The notes below the pieces were generated by a model. The model was given only the letters and a program-made list of their open reading frames with translations. It did not search any database and was not told where the DNA came from. This document shows positions 1 to 11,195 of a stretch of 64,000 nucleotides of DNA, piece by piece. The first letter of the stretch is position 1, and each line of letters starts with the position of its first letter. Both the position numbers and the translations under genes were made by a program. The DNA lies in the NCBI GenBank assembly GCA_030035585.1, contig CM057476.1, forward strand, positions 21,374,501-21,438,500. Direction: 5' to 3'. Source of the DNA: Dugong dugon (taxonomy: Eukaryota > Chordata > Mammalia > Sirenia > Dugongidae).

Positions 1-177
1 TTTGAATATACACTTTAACCTCTTCCTACCTAAAGGCTGCCCCACCCTCTCCCATGCTACCGGCTCCTCAGATGCCGGTGGGCCTGGTTTTCCCTTCAGG
101 CCTCTTCAATGTCAGCCCCACTCAAAGACATCTTCTCTTCACACACAGCGCTCCCAACCACATGGATGCCTCTACCT

Positions 178-372
178 GTTGCTGTTGACCTGATTCCAAC
201 TCATAGCGACCCTACAGGACTGAGGAGAACTGCCCCATAGGGTTTCCAAAGCTGTAATCTTTGCAGAAGCAGACTGCCACATCTTTCTCTTGCAGAATGG
301 CTGGTGGCTTTTGAATAGCCAACCCTTCAGTTAGCAGCCAAGCACTTAACCACTGCGCCACCAGCGCTCTAG
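178..372 (-). mobile_element. AfroSINE
   Basis: A full-length long-form copy: tail side CCAACTCATAGCGACCCTAC, middle GAAGCAGACTGCCACATCTT, head side TTAACCACTGCGCCACCAGC. It is in minus orientation downstream of LIMK2 exon 11. Confidence 0.9.
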
Positions 373-740
373 GTACCTCAAATCACCTCAGCTCCTACTC
401 CATTCCTTCTGACAACCAGTCTCTCCATTCTGACTCCACCTTGCCTCCCAAGTCTCCTGTTCCCAAGGCCACTCTCCTAATTCAGGAACCTGAAGCATTT
501 CAACAGCCCCCCTACTCAGTCTCGCTGCCCTGAGACTCTCCAACTCCACCCAACCTACTGACCACACCAGACTCATCTTCTAAAAGACAGCTCTGGCCAC
601 AAAACGTTCTTGCTTATACAACCTTCATGTCTCTTTGTCTTCCTACAAGAAGCCCAGACTTGTTAGCTTGAAACCTAGATATCTTAATCTACCCCAATCT
701 ACTGTTCCCGTGTTGTTGTTACAGACCTCCCATGAAGAGA

Positions 741-934
741 ATTAGTTAAAATCTCAGGCTCAGGGGCCAGACTGACTGGCCCAGAACCCCAGCTCTGTCC
801 CTTTTTAGCCTCAGTTTTTCATCTGGAAACCAGGGTCGTTGTGAGGAATAAGTATGCTCATGCCTGTTAATCCCTCAGCTCAGGGCCTGGCATATAGAAA
901 GCACTCAATAACTGTCATCTCTTAGTATTACTGC
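741..934 (+). repeat. MIR SINE remnant
   Basis: It carries CTCAGTTTTTCATCTGGAAA, TTGTGAGGAATAAG and GGCCTGGCATATAGAAAGCA followed by CTCAATAA, the MIR order. Confidence 0.75.
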
Positions 935-1395
935 TTTGCTTTGTACCATTCTTTCCCAGGTAAATAGACTATTTCCTCCTCCCTTCCCCCAGGCCTATGC
1001 TGCTGTCATCCTCTCAACATTGGGGCCTCCCTGCCAACAGGAACTTCTATCCAAATCTGGCCATCTTTCAGCGCTCAACTAGAGCTCAATGTCCCCTTCT
1101 CAGATTTCCTAGGTGGTGAGGTCCTCTGCTTGCTCTAAGGCCATCAACACCAGACACCTCTGTGACAGGAAGCCCAGGCTACCTAGTGCTACAGTTTGCT
1201 TCTCCTGTTTAACTTGTCTGTGCCCTGTTTGCCCTTGAAGACTTAGAATTCCTTGTGAGTAGGCTGTGAGTTAAGAACAGCCAGGTGGGGGCAATTTCAC
1301 TGGCACAGAGACAAGCTCAATAAACTGCTGAATGAACAAAACCATCCCACACAAGCTGCCCAGGACTGGGCCTCTGCCTCCCAGTGCCTGTCCTA

Positions 1396-1572
<177 letters not shown>

Positions 1573-1605
1573 CTAGGGAACCCTCCCTACCTGTGCCCAG
1601 CTCTA

Positions 1606-1899
<294 letters not shown>

Positions 1900-2499
1900 T
1901 TACTTTCCATTATGCCTTCCTCATCCCTTCCCTTCAGGAGGCAGTTTGGCAAGAGTTACCTACATCTCCCACCTCCAGCTTATGTGATGTGGCAGGGCAT
2001 TCAGATCAGGTAAGGATCAAGAGCCTCCAGGTGAATGGGGACCCTGCCTTTCTAGGAACTGCACCAGGGGAACTGGAGTGGGTGGGTCCAAGAATGAAGC
2101 AAAGGCCTGGAGGGACAGCACCCAGAAAACTGTAGCCAACTCAAGACTATGGCAATGAAGCAACCTGGGGAGTTGACACGGTGAAAACTGTGTAAATGCT
2201 CAGGGGTGTCTGTTTCTCTGGGTGGCCCCAGTCAAGGTGCCCTTAGCAGGGTGTTAAGGTGGCAGATTAGAGCACCCGGTTATACAAAATCGGGTCTGCT
2301 TCCGTGTCTATCACCCATATAACCTTCTCTGAACCATGCCCCATTTGTTAGTTATCGCATCCCTACCACCCAGCTTGTATGTCTGTAGTAAATGGTCAAT
2401 GAACAATTATGCTGTAATACAGGGGGCAGGAGCTTTCCCCAGGAACTCTTTTTTGCTCAGTTTTCACGTCAGTGATTCCAAACCAATTTTCCGCTTTCA

Positions 2500-2658
<159 letters not shown>

Positions 2659-3478
2659 CTATGGGGAGGGCAACTATTCATAGTGCAGAGACCAAAGGCA
2701 GTAGTTCTGGAGTTTGTGAAAATTTAGCAACTGGTCATCCTGTCCTTTGGGGGACACACTGAGCCTGATGACACTGACAGAGTTCATACGAGGAAGATAC
2801 AGCATGGGAGCAACAAGGGACTCAGCAGGCAGTATGCCCTCTTCCCTGGAGAGCTGGGCATGCACAGAGGAGAATGAGAATCCAGAAAACAGGGCTGGGG
2901 AAGGGGCCAGGAGGGGATGCTGCCAAGCCAAGCAGGGACTGTGGTTATCTGGAACAGGAGTGAGTCCCTTGGGTTGTTCTGGTGAGGGTCTGGGGACAGG
3001 CGGGTCAGTGCCAAAGACATGCGCCAGGGAGCTGGGTAGGTTAGGGCAAACTCTCCAGCCCCACTGCCCCTCAAGCTGATATGCACTGCTTACCTGGCCC
3101 CCCCTCCCAGCTCTCAGCAGAGGGGAAGAGAGAGAGAGTGAGAGAGAGGTTAGTCCCTAAGACTGCTCATCAGGGAGGCGGGAGCCACTCCTGTGTACTC
3201 CTCACAGCAGGCCCAGCACCAAGAGGCCTGTGGGCACCTGATAAACACCCAGTGATGGGAGACACAGGGGCCCTGGGTACAGCTCACCCTAAACCCAGAC
3301 TCCAGGCCCAGCAAGCTCACTGCATTGGCAGTGTTGCCCTTAGGTGGCCTGAGGGAAGGTGCAACTCCTTACCCCATCACCAAGCCTTCTGAGGACTCCC
3401 ACCTAGAGCCAGGAAGGAGGCCTGGTGTTCTGCAGGGGTAGGGAGTAGAAGAGCAAAGCAGCCACTGTCTGTGCTCAC

Positions 3479-3665
3479 CTTGATGGCCTGCCCGAAGAAG
3501 CCCTTCCCCAGGACCTCCCCGTGGATGAGGTCACATGGCCGGAAAATCTGCTGTGAGTAGCTGCTGGAACAGCGGAGTGATTCTGAGCGGCTGATGTCCC
3601 GGCTGAGCAGCAGGGGCTCCTTTGGGGAGCTGGGGCCAGGAGACTTGGAGATGCTGTTACTGCGC
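3479..3665 (-). CDS. LIMK2: LIMK2 exon 8 (Ser/Pro linker and kinase glycine loop)
   Basis: This 187-nt exon has acceptor TTGTCCTCAG|GCGCAG and donor ATCAAG|GTGAGC. It encodes residues 285-347. The first half is the Ser-rich linker (R-S-N-S-I-S-K-S-P-G-P-S-S-P-K-E-P). The second half begins the kinase domain with D-L-I-H-G-E-V-L-G-K-G-F-F-G-Q-A-I-K, whose G-K-G-F-F-G is the ATP-binding glycine loop. It ends on a complete Lys codon. The linker matches mouse LIMK2 (L-L-L-S-R-D-I-S), while human has L-L-F-S-R-D. Confidence 0.97.
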
Positions 3666-4017
3666 CTGAGGACAAGGAGGGATGGGGGTACGGCAGGCCT
3701 CAGAGATCCGCCAGGAAAAGATGGAGGAAGAAACCTCGGGCAATTCCAATTCTCAGTCTCCACAGTGTGCTGAGATGAGGGAGAAGGCTCTGACATCAGA
3801 CAGATGTGCCCCTTTTGGGGTTGCAGATATCAGTAATTCAAAAACACTTAGTAAAAACATTCAAAATGGGAACCCTGAGTACTTCCCACCTGAAACAACT
3901 GGCCAGCATCTGTTAGCTTATAATGCTCACTTTTTAATAATACTGGAGATGGGAGCCCACCATCTTCCACATTTACTTGATTCAAGGTACTGACTGGGTT
4001 GGAATGACAGCATGCCA

Positions 4018-4218
4018 CTACGACCACCACAGTTGTCATGGAGTTGATTCTGACTCATGTGTGTCAGAGTAGAACCGTCCTCCACAGGGTCTTCATGCCT
4101 GATTTTTCAGAAGTAGACTGCCAGGCTTTTCTTCAGAGGCACCTCAGGGTAGACTCAAACATCCAACCTTTTGGTTAGCAGTCAAGTGTGTTAACCACTT
4201 GCACCACCCAGGGACTCC
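4018..4218 (-). mobile_element. AfroSINE with target duplication
   Basis: A diverged long-form copy in LIMK2 intron 7 with GAGTTGATTCTGACTCATG and CTTTTGGTTAGCAGTCAAG. It is flanked by AATGACAGCATGCCA (4003-4017) and AATAACAGCATCCCA (4219-4233). Confidence 0.9.
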
Positions 4219-4330
4219 AATAACAGCATCCCATCCAAAAAATCAGCAAATGACATTTTGCATATCTTTGTACCTGTCTGTATTTCCTGAATTTTAAAAT
4301 AACAAGCATGTATGATTTTTGTAACAGTAG

Positions 4331-4496
4331 TAACCCTGGTGGTGTAGTGGTTAAGAGTTATGGCTGCTAATCAAAAGGTTGGCAGTTCAAATCCACCAGG
4401 CGCTCCTTGGAAACCCTATGGGGCAGTTCTACTCTGTCCTGTAGGGTTGCTATGAGTCAGAAGCAACTTGACAGCAACGGGTTTGGTCTGGTTTTT
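4331..4496 (+). mobile_element. AfroSINE (short form)
   Basis: It has ACCCTGGTGGTGTAGTGGTT, CCTTGGAAACCCTATGGGGC and GCTATGAGTCAGAAGCAACT. The internal GAAAGATGTGGCAGTCTGC segment of the long form is absent. It lies 112 bp from an oppositely oriented copy, a possible RNA hairpin in the LIMK2 pre-mRNA. Confidence 0.92.
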
Positions 4497-5019
4497 CAAG
4501 ACGACTTACTACATTTTTAAGAGCAACAAATAATAGTAATGGCAGATGACTGTTACTTTGACTTACTGAAGAAAGAACAAGAAGGCTGAAGTCCACAGCA
4601 ATGCAGGTGAACTGCAACCCCAGAAACTCCTCTCCGTGGTATGTTCCTGTTTTACTGGGCTTCCCGGAGAGGACTGAGGTTGGCTGGCTACTTGGCTTAG
4701 GCTTGCTTGCCCTCCTCTTTTTCTCTGCCTCCCACTGACCGTACCCACTGGAGCACTCAGGAGAGCTGTCCCCTCTCCTGCATGATGACCCTCCAGATAC
4801 ATGAGCAGCTCTCTTGCTGCCCCTACACCTTCCCTTTTTCAGGCTGTGCATTCCTAGGCCTTCTCTGCTCTGCCTTCACCACCTCATTCATGCCACCAAG
4901 GCCAAGTGCAGCCAGAAGTGAGGGGAACCACTGTAGGGAGGCCGTTTCCAGGAGATGCCAGCCAAGAGGGCTCTGAGTGATTCAGGCTGTTTGGTCGGGA
5001 TAGCAGAGAAAGACAATCT

Positions 5020-5235
5020 AATTTCCCATTCACTGAGTGCTGACCCTATGCTAAGCACTGTACTTCTTTGTGTCCTTTTCACATTTAATCCTTACATAAT
5101 TGAGCAAGAGAGCCACCTTTATTTTGCAACTCCATTTCACAGATGCAGAAACCGAGGCACAGACAGATGAAGTCATTTGTGCAGGGAGCTCAGCTCGAAG
5201 CCCAGATGGCTAGTCTGCCTTGAGGGCTAGTGCTC
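5020..5235 (-). repeat. MIR SINE remnant
   Basis: It reads in reverse-MIR order: CCTATGCTAAGCACTG, CATTTAATCCTTACATAATT, CATTTCACAGATGCAGAAAC and CTAGTGCTCTTGACTCCTG. Confidence 0.75.
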
Positions 5236-5714
5236 TTGACTCCTGTAAGTCTCCCTCTTGGGGCTTGCCCTTAGGGAGACTGCTCCCTCTCCATGGGCCT
5301 GGCAGACCCTGAGGTCTGGGCTGTTGGTCTCTTTCAAGTGTGAAACAACTTGTGCTGATCTCCTGTTTTACAGCTGTCAGAGTCCTTGTATATACTTAGT
5401 CAATCCTCTGTGTGCCCCTATTTCCAGGCTCTGAGTCCCACACTTCCCCCACAGGCCATGCTGCTACCTCCCATCCAGCTCAGGAGCTCAGTGGACAGAG
5501 CCTGACCTTTGGTTTCTAAGGAAACCTGGCAGACAGCTGGGTCAGATCATGCACAAGCCCTGGCGATGAACAATGATCCCCAGGGCGGGAGCTGGGTCAG
5601 CACAATCCTCACAGCCCAGCCCCTGCCAGCCAGTTCCCTCCCTAACTCCACTGGGATCTGCCTCATGTGAGGGATGGCACAGGGATGCAATAGAGCAGGG
5701 GTGGGAGGTGGCAC

Positions 5715-5911
5715 CTCAAGGAGCGTCTCCTCAGCGTCCCCTCCAGGTTCTCCTTGGTGTCCAGGGTGCTGAGGGTGGGGGAGTGGCCAGCGTTCTGCAT
5801 GTGGGGAGAGAGCCGTGCATCCAGCCGAAGCTGGTCCAGGCGCTGGGAGACGGGGTCATGCTCAATTAAGAGCTGAAGTGTCTGGCTCGTCTGGCTAATC
5901 CTGTCCTTTAC
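5715..5911 (-). CDS. LIMK2: LIMK2 exon 7 (PDZ end and linker)
   Basis: This 197-nt exon has acceptor GACCACAG|GTAAAG and donor TTGAG|GTGCCA. It encodes residues 220-284 plus two bases. It starts V-K-D-R-I-S-Q-T-S-Q-T-L-Q-L-L-I-E-H-D-P and ends in the basic stretch L-R-R-R-S-L-R. Human and mouse have V-E-D-A-I at the start, so Glu to Lys and Ala to Arg are clear changes at the PDZ alpha-2 helix. The middle part (H-S-P-T-L-S-T-L) is variable between mammals. The donor GTGCCA is weak at positions +3 to +6, but the phase into exon 8 is right. Confidence 0.94.
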
Positions 5912-6222
5912 CTGTGGTCAAGAGCAGTGTAAGGCTGGCTCCCACAGGATGCCCCATCCCAGGACCACCCACCCTGGCCCAGATGATCCAAGCACAGCGT
6001 AGCTAATGGTGGCCTCCAGCTCCCAGTAGCTCCACAGTGCTCTCTGCCTGGCATCTCTGCTGGCCTGAGAACATACCAGGCTGATACACGAGGTCACTAG
6101 TAGTCACAGGCTCAGTGCCGAGACAAAGAGACAGGGTGGGGAAAGTTAAAGGCCACAGCCTGATCTCCCAGAGGATCTGTTCCATGTCCCACCCCACAAG
6201 ACAGCCTGGACACATACTCTAC

Positions 6223-6328
6223 CTCCTCCACTCGCAGTGTACGGACAGGGGTCCCATTGATCTCCAGGATGCGGTCCCCAGGGTGGATGGCATTGCGGTT
6301 GTTGGAACTGATATGCATCCGGTTGACC
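6223..6328 (-). CDS. LIMK2: LIMK2 exon 6 (PDZ core)
   Basis: This 106-nt exon has acceptor GATACAG|GGTCAA and donor GAGGAG|GTAGAG. It encodes residues 184-219: (E)-V-N-R-M-H-I-S-S-N-N-R-N-A-I-H-P-G-D-R-I and onward to R-V-E-E. The G-D-R-I-L-E-I-N-G motif is a PDZ hallmark. The donor is chosen at GTAGAG, not after the following GAG, because exon 7 then restores R-V-E-E-V and keeps phase 0. The exon is unbroken and nearly identical to human. Confidence 0.95.
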
Positions 6329-6519
6329 CTGTATCAGGCAGGAAGTGAGGCAGGATGAAGGCATCCTAAAGACATGGCCAGCCAATTTTCCTTATGCAGG
6401 AAGGCTCAAAGGCCCCAGGCCTGCCACTGGCCCAAAGGCCCAGGCCATCGCTTTCCTGAGGTGCCCCATTTCAGTGAAGGGCATAGCCACTCACCCAGTG
6501 GCCTGAGCCAGAAACCTGG

Positions 6520-7005
6520 GTATCATCCTCCCCATCTTGAGTTCCCTTACTCCACCATCTCTGAGAATTTGCTGGTCTATCCACGGCTCTCCATTATCAT
6601 GGTCACCACATCTTTCTCCTGGGTCACTGCAACAGCCTCCTGACTGGTGTCTTCACTTCTAGGCTAATCCCCTTCCATCCAACCTCCACACTAGCAATCC
6701 TTCTAAAACGCTAATCTGGTCACATCACCTCTGTACTTAAACCCCTCAATGGACCTTGCTGGGTCTTCATAATCCAGGCTCCCTCTAGCTACTTCCAACC
6801 ACCCAGTCTATACCAGACACCACCACAGACTCCCACCTCTGGGGACATGCTGCTCCCTTGGTCCTGAACACAATTCCCTCCCCATTTCATCTAATGAGGG
6901 TTTAGAATAGACCTCATCTCCTCTGACTTTTCCAAACCTAGTACCTCTCACTTGTACTGCAAGCACCAGCCCAGCTCCCAGCACAGAGTAAGTGCACTAT
7001 AATGA
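6520..7005 (+). mobile_element. L2 LINE remnant
   Basis: C/T-rich text with the L2 order: TGGTCACATCACCTCTGTAC, AAACCCCTCAATGGACCTTG, then AGCACAGAGTAAGTGCACTA at the end. It is non-coding and lies in LIMK2 intron 5. Confidence 0.6.
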
Positions 7006-7600
7006 TTTAGGGGGTAAGCGCCAGAGATGCCTCATCATTAGTAATAGCTGGATGCAGACTCTTTCTCTATCTGGTCTGTGTCTTGGATCTAGGATAGGGT
7101 CTTAACCTCTTTCAGGCCATGGACTCCATTTTCTCCTCTTTCCTCCATTCACGTTCACTGAACCAACCAAACAATAATCAGTAAACACCTACTATGTGTC
7201 AGGCATTGTTCCAAGTCCTAGGCGTGCTGTACTGACAAGACAAAGTCCCTTCTGGAACTTACATTCTAGTGGGAAGGGCAGATGATAAACAAACCAATAC
7301 ACATAATCAAATCAGATAATTTCAAAGAGCAAACACTCCCTGAAACCTGAGACCTGAAAGATGAGCAGATTCTGGTCTTTAGTATCTAGGCAGAGAGAAC
7401 ATAAGTGCCAAGGCCCAGGTATGATAACAGCATAGTGAGCTCCAGGAAGAAGACATGAGATGAGAATGAAGGGAGCTCTCATAAGACTAGCTTTCTGAGC
7501 CTCTTGAGGCTCATCTGTGGACGCTGCTCAAGGACCCCTTCTCCAGTGGCTCCAGGCTCCCTGGGCAGATGTGGGGTCAATCAGTCCTGCAAATACTCAC

Positions 7601-7789
7601 TCTTTTACTTGCACAGTGGTGGCGTAGTTGGAGCAGGCACTCTCTACGGACACAGAGAAGCCTCGTCCGCCCTCAGTGGTGGCTGGCATAGAGATGAGCA
7701 TGACGGAGTAGGGCAGCTGGTCCTGTACGGACTCCGTGGAAAGCCTCTCAAACATGGGTGCCAGTACCAAATCGTTGTGGCATTTCCCA
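7601..7789 (-). CDS. LIMK2: LIMK2 exon 5 (end of LIM2, start of PDZ)
   Basis: This 189-nt exon has acceptor TTCTCACCAG|TGGGAA and donor AAAAGA|GTGAGT. It encodes residues 121-183 plus part of 184. Cys121 and Cys124 (C-G-K-C-H) complete LIM2. The linker A-P-M-F-E-R-L-S-T-E-S-V-Q-D-Q-L-P-Y follows, then the first PDZ strands (G-F-S-V-S-V-E-S-A). It differs from human at a few places (S-V-M-L-I and T-E-G-G-R). The PDZ domain contributes to nuclear export and to intramolecular control of the kinase. Confidence 0.96.
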
Positions 7790-8382
7790 CTGGTGAGAAG
7801 GGCCATAAAGTGGTCTAAGATTCTGCAGCCCCACCTGGATCCCCTCCTCTAGCACCATGTGGTTTCAAGTAACACTATCCACAGACCCACTACCACCCTC
7901 TTTGCCATAATTCCAGATAGTCATTCAGAATGAGGAGTCTGGGTTCCCTAGGGTAGGCTGGGGCTGAGGGTGGTGTGATGGATCTGCAGTGAGTGGTGTA
8001 CTGGCCAGGGGTGAGGTGGCCTGGCTTGTTTCTTTGTTCTTGCCCCAGCCCCCTTCTCCTCTCTGGGTTTCAGTCTGACTTCTTTTATTTTGTCAACCGT
8101 GGCAGTTAGACTGGGTGAGCTCTAAGGGGCTTTGCCTTTACTGTTCTGGGATCCTCCCTGGAGAGTGCCTTTCCCGCCATTCTCTCCCTCTGGGGCAGAG
8201 CGTTGTGAAATGGTGGGTAAGAATAGAGGGCAGAGACATCAACTGTCTTGCTTACAGGCTATAGAGCTGGTTTTGAGCATTGCTATGATAGGAATCCAGT
8301 GTTCTGACCATCCCATACTGCCACCTGTCCCTCTCCCCTGGCCACTCTTACGGGGAGGATGGACAGCGGGTCACCCTCTTAC

Positions 8383-8492
8383 CAGTAGAGGGTGGCATGC
8401 TGCACCAGTGCATATGTGTCCCCATCCTCGATGATCACCTTGCAGCTCATACAGGCAAAGCACTCTGGGTGGTACTTGAACTCACCAGCCAC
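8383..8492 (-). CDS. LIMK2: LIMK2 exon 4 (LIM2)
   Basis: This 110-nt exon has acceptor GCTCACAG|GTGGCT and donor TCTACTG|GTAAGA. It encodes residues 85-120 plus two bases of Cys121, starting [17 protein letters not shown]. The LIM2 zinc ligands His92, Cys95, Cys98 and Cys101 are all present. It differs from the human protein by Thr for Ala in the E-D-G-D-T-Y-A-L stretch. The phase matches exon 5, which supplies the T of TGT for Cys121. Confidence 0.96.
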
Positions 8493-9171
8493 CTGTGAGC
8501 AGGTGAGGGAGGAAGTGAGTTGTCAGGGAGGACTGGGCCCAGCTGCTGTTGCTGGAGTAGAAGCAGCGGTGGGGTGAGTGACCCCTGATCAAGAATCTAC
8601 AGACCCCAGTCATAAGCTACCCTTTTACCCCCTCCCCTAGAGCTGCCAGAGAAAAATTCAGATTGCTGCCTTCCTTGTCATTTCTGAGACTGCAAAAAAT
8701 TGCTTTGGTCTCAGCCATGAGAACAAGTCCCAGAAGTAATCATCCCCACTAGAAAGGCTCACAATCCCTCCAACACCGGGTTGACAAGTCTGTGACTATG
8801 TCTTAAATCCCTTTGTCTGGAACAGGTACAGGAGGTGGAACTTCTCTCTGCCAGCCCATTCCAGGGTCTCCCTTTGACTCCCTGAACACAATTTAGGTGT
8901 GTCATCCTCTTGACCTGTAATACTCTCCCCAGTGCAGGTGTCTCCTCCCTGACCACCTACCCACCCACTCCCAACACTTACAATTTTGAGGGAGGGATCT
9001 CACCTGGCACTTAAGAGATTCCCAACACATATCTGTTGAGTGAATGAATAAATAAAGGGGGGAAACCCTCGCTGATGGGAAGACCAGAAAGATGACAGGC
9101 CATGGGGAACCAGAGGTACTGCCAATGGAATCTGATGACCACGAGGGGCCAAGATGAAGGGACTCACTCAC

Positions 9172-9307
9172 CATGACGGGCCCTGTCATCAGCAGGGAGC
9201 ACCCGTGGCAGAACTCCCCAAACTTCCCCCAGTAGTCCTTGTGGCAGTAGAGCTTCCCGTCCTTCTCATAGTACCAATTAGTGAGGGAATCTTGGCATTC
9301 GGAACAC
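9172..9307 (-). CDS. LIMK2: LIMK2 exon 3 (rest of LIM1, start of LIM2)
   Basis: This 136-nt exon has acceptor TTGCCTTCCAG|GTGTTC and donor GTCATG|GTGAGT. It encodes residues 39-84, starting R-C-S-E-C-Q-D-S-L-T-N-W-Y-Y-E-K. It carries LIM1 ligands Cys40, Cys43, Cys60 and Asp63, and the first LIM2 ligands Cys72 and Cys75 (motif C-H-G-C). It is the common exon that both exon 2 and exon 1b join, and it ends on a complete Met84 codon. The reading is nearly identical to human and mouse LIMK2, so identity is certain. The LIM domains bind partners and help hold the kinase in its inactive state. Confidence 0.97.
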
Positions 9308-9949
9308 CTGGAAGGCAAGACAAGCACAAAAACTCTCCTAGGTCCCTGGAAATCAGGCCACATAGGCTATCCTGGCTCCCAGGCCTACCAACAAAATGGA
9401 CAGTCCCCTTTCTGATCCAAAGCCAGGATCGGAGAAAATTACACCTCAGAGGCATCTCCTCAAGGTAAGCCAGTTCAGAGTGAACAAGCCCCAGAAACCA
9501 GCGCTATGCTGCCTACCTCAGCTGGTAGACCACCTCTTTGGGTCTTGGAGTCCTCTGAGAGTCTGATGAAAGCCAAGGAGCCTCCCCCAGAAAAATGCAC
9601 ATGCAAAGAAAATATGCGTACATATACTTTTTTGGGGGGGATAGAGAGAGTGTATCAAGGATTCCCTGAATCCTACTTACGGTTCCAGTTAAAAATCTCA
9701 GGTCTAGACCGATTTCTCAATGAACCAAAGAAGCTCAATCACCTCCACTCTTCAAAACCTACCAATCTCTGCCAGCATTGCTGATGTTAAGTATTCTTGC
9801 TAAATCAATGTTAATCATAAAGAAGCAATCAGGCAAGTACAGAACGTGGGTCACTCTATAACACAACTGGTCATGACTCTTCCAAAGTTAATGTCACAGG
9901 AGGAAAAAGGGACAGAGATTTAAAAAGCCTACAGACATAGCAACCAAAC

Positions 9950-10345
9950 ATAATACCTGAATCTTGGATTCAATTCTGGAGTGGACAAAAAACAGCTGTG
10001 AGTGGCATTTTTTTGAACAACTGAGGAAATTTGAATTTGGACTATGTATTGTATTATGAAATTACTGTCAATTTTCTTGTGATAACGATACTTTGGTTAT
10101 GTAGGAGAATTCTTAGGAGAAACATATTAAAGTATTTAAAGGTAAAGACTCAAGATGATCTCAGCTTACTTTTAAGGAGTTCAGCAGGAAAAAAAATATA
10201 TATATAGATACAGACAGAGAGAGAGAAAAGTAGCAAATAGTTTAAAAATTATGACTCTAGATTAGACGAAGGGCACATGGATGGTCTTTGAACTATTTTT
10301 TCAACTTTTCTGTAGATTTGAAAACTGTCAAAATACAATATTGGG
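9950..10345 (+). mobile_element. L1M-type LINE 3' end
   Basis: The sequence carries the characteristic order of an old L1 3' UTR: GTGATAACGATACTTTGG, GTAGGAGAATTCTTAGGAGA, AAGTATTTAAAGGTAAAG and TTTCAACTTTTCTGTAG, then TTGAAAACTGTCAAAATAC. A short TA/GA-rich microsatellite sits inside at about 10196-10225. It is non-coding. Confidence 0.6.
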
Positions 10346-10439
10346 ATCCCTGAGGTCACCTTGTAGCTAAATAACAAATGGCTAAAAAAATAATGAGTAT
10401 CACTTGTAAGTACTGTGCTCCCTTAAAAAATCACCTATA

Positions 10440-10672
10440 TGATTCCAAATGGTCAACAATTACTTTAAAACAAAGATGACAATGTAAGGGGGCAGGGAAA
10501 CTAGACTAATGGAAATGGAACAACCAGAATAGAAATAATGAGAATTTTCACACACCTTGTGAAGAATGTAACCAATGTCTGTGAACAACCTGTGCAGAGA
10601 TTGTTCAATGGGAACCTATACCGCTCTGTAAACCTTCACCAAAAACACAATAAAATATTATTTAAAATAAAA
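10440..10672 (+). mobile_element. A-tailed interspersed element, afrotherian type
   Basis: It ends GTAAACCTTCACCAAAAACA followed by CAATAAAATATT. This is close to the end of the larger element at 15.6-16.5 kb (GAACTTCCACCTAAAGCACA), so the two probably belong to related non-LTR families. It is non-coding, and the 5' limit is uncertain. Confidence 0.4.
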
Positions 10673-10984
10673 TAAAATATTGGGGGAGAAAACAAAGACT
10701 CCATTAGCACAGCTCAAGATGTAAATGTGAGGACCCACAGCTGGTCTCGGACAGCCACCTGGTTGGGAAGTTCTACCTCTCAGTCAGGCTGGGTTTATTC
10801 TCAGGCCAGGTCTACACAGACAACCTCCTTCTCATTCTGAGCCTACCGGCATGTAGAGCTAAAGACTTCCTGGCCTGCTTACCCAGTGCCACTTCTTTCC
10901 TTCTAGTTAGCAGATTCCTCATTCTTGTTGTCAAGGCCTGGCACCACTCACACTGGCCACATCCTCGCTTCTGGGAGGCAGTAG

Positions 10985-11195
10985 AGAGCTGGATGGGTCT
11001 AAGATTGAATTCTGACCCTGCCACTTACTAGTTACATCATCTTGGGTAATTTACTTAACTTCTCTGACAGTTTCCTCATCTGTAAAATGAATTCCTGTGA
11101 AAATTAAAGAAATAGTGTGTATTAAAGTATAAAGTATAGTTTATATAAAAGGCCTAGTACAGCAGGCACTCAATAAATGTCTTCTGCAACTAAAG
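10985..11195 (+). repeat. MIR SINE remnant
   Basis: MIR order: CCCTGCCACTTACTAGTTAC, GGTAATTTACTTAACTTCTC, TTCCTCATCTGTAAAATG and GGCACTCAATAAATGTC. Confidence 0.8.
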
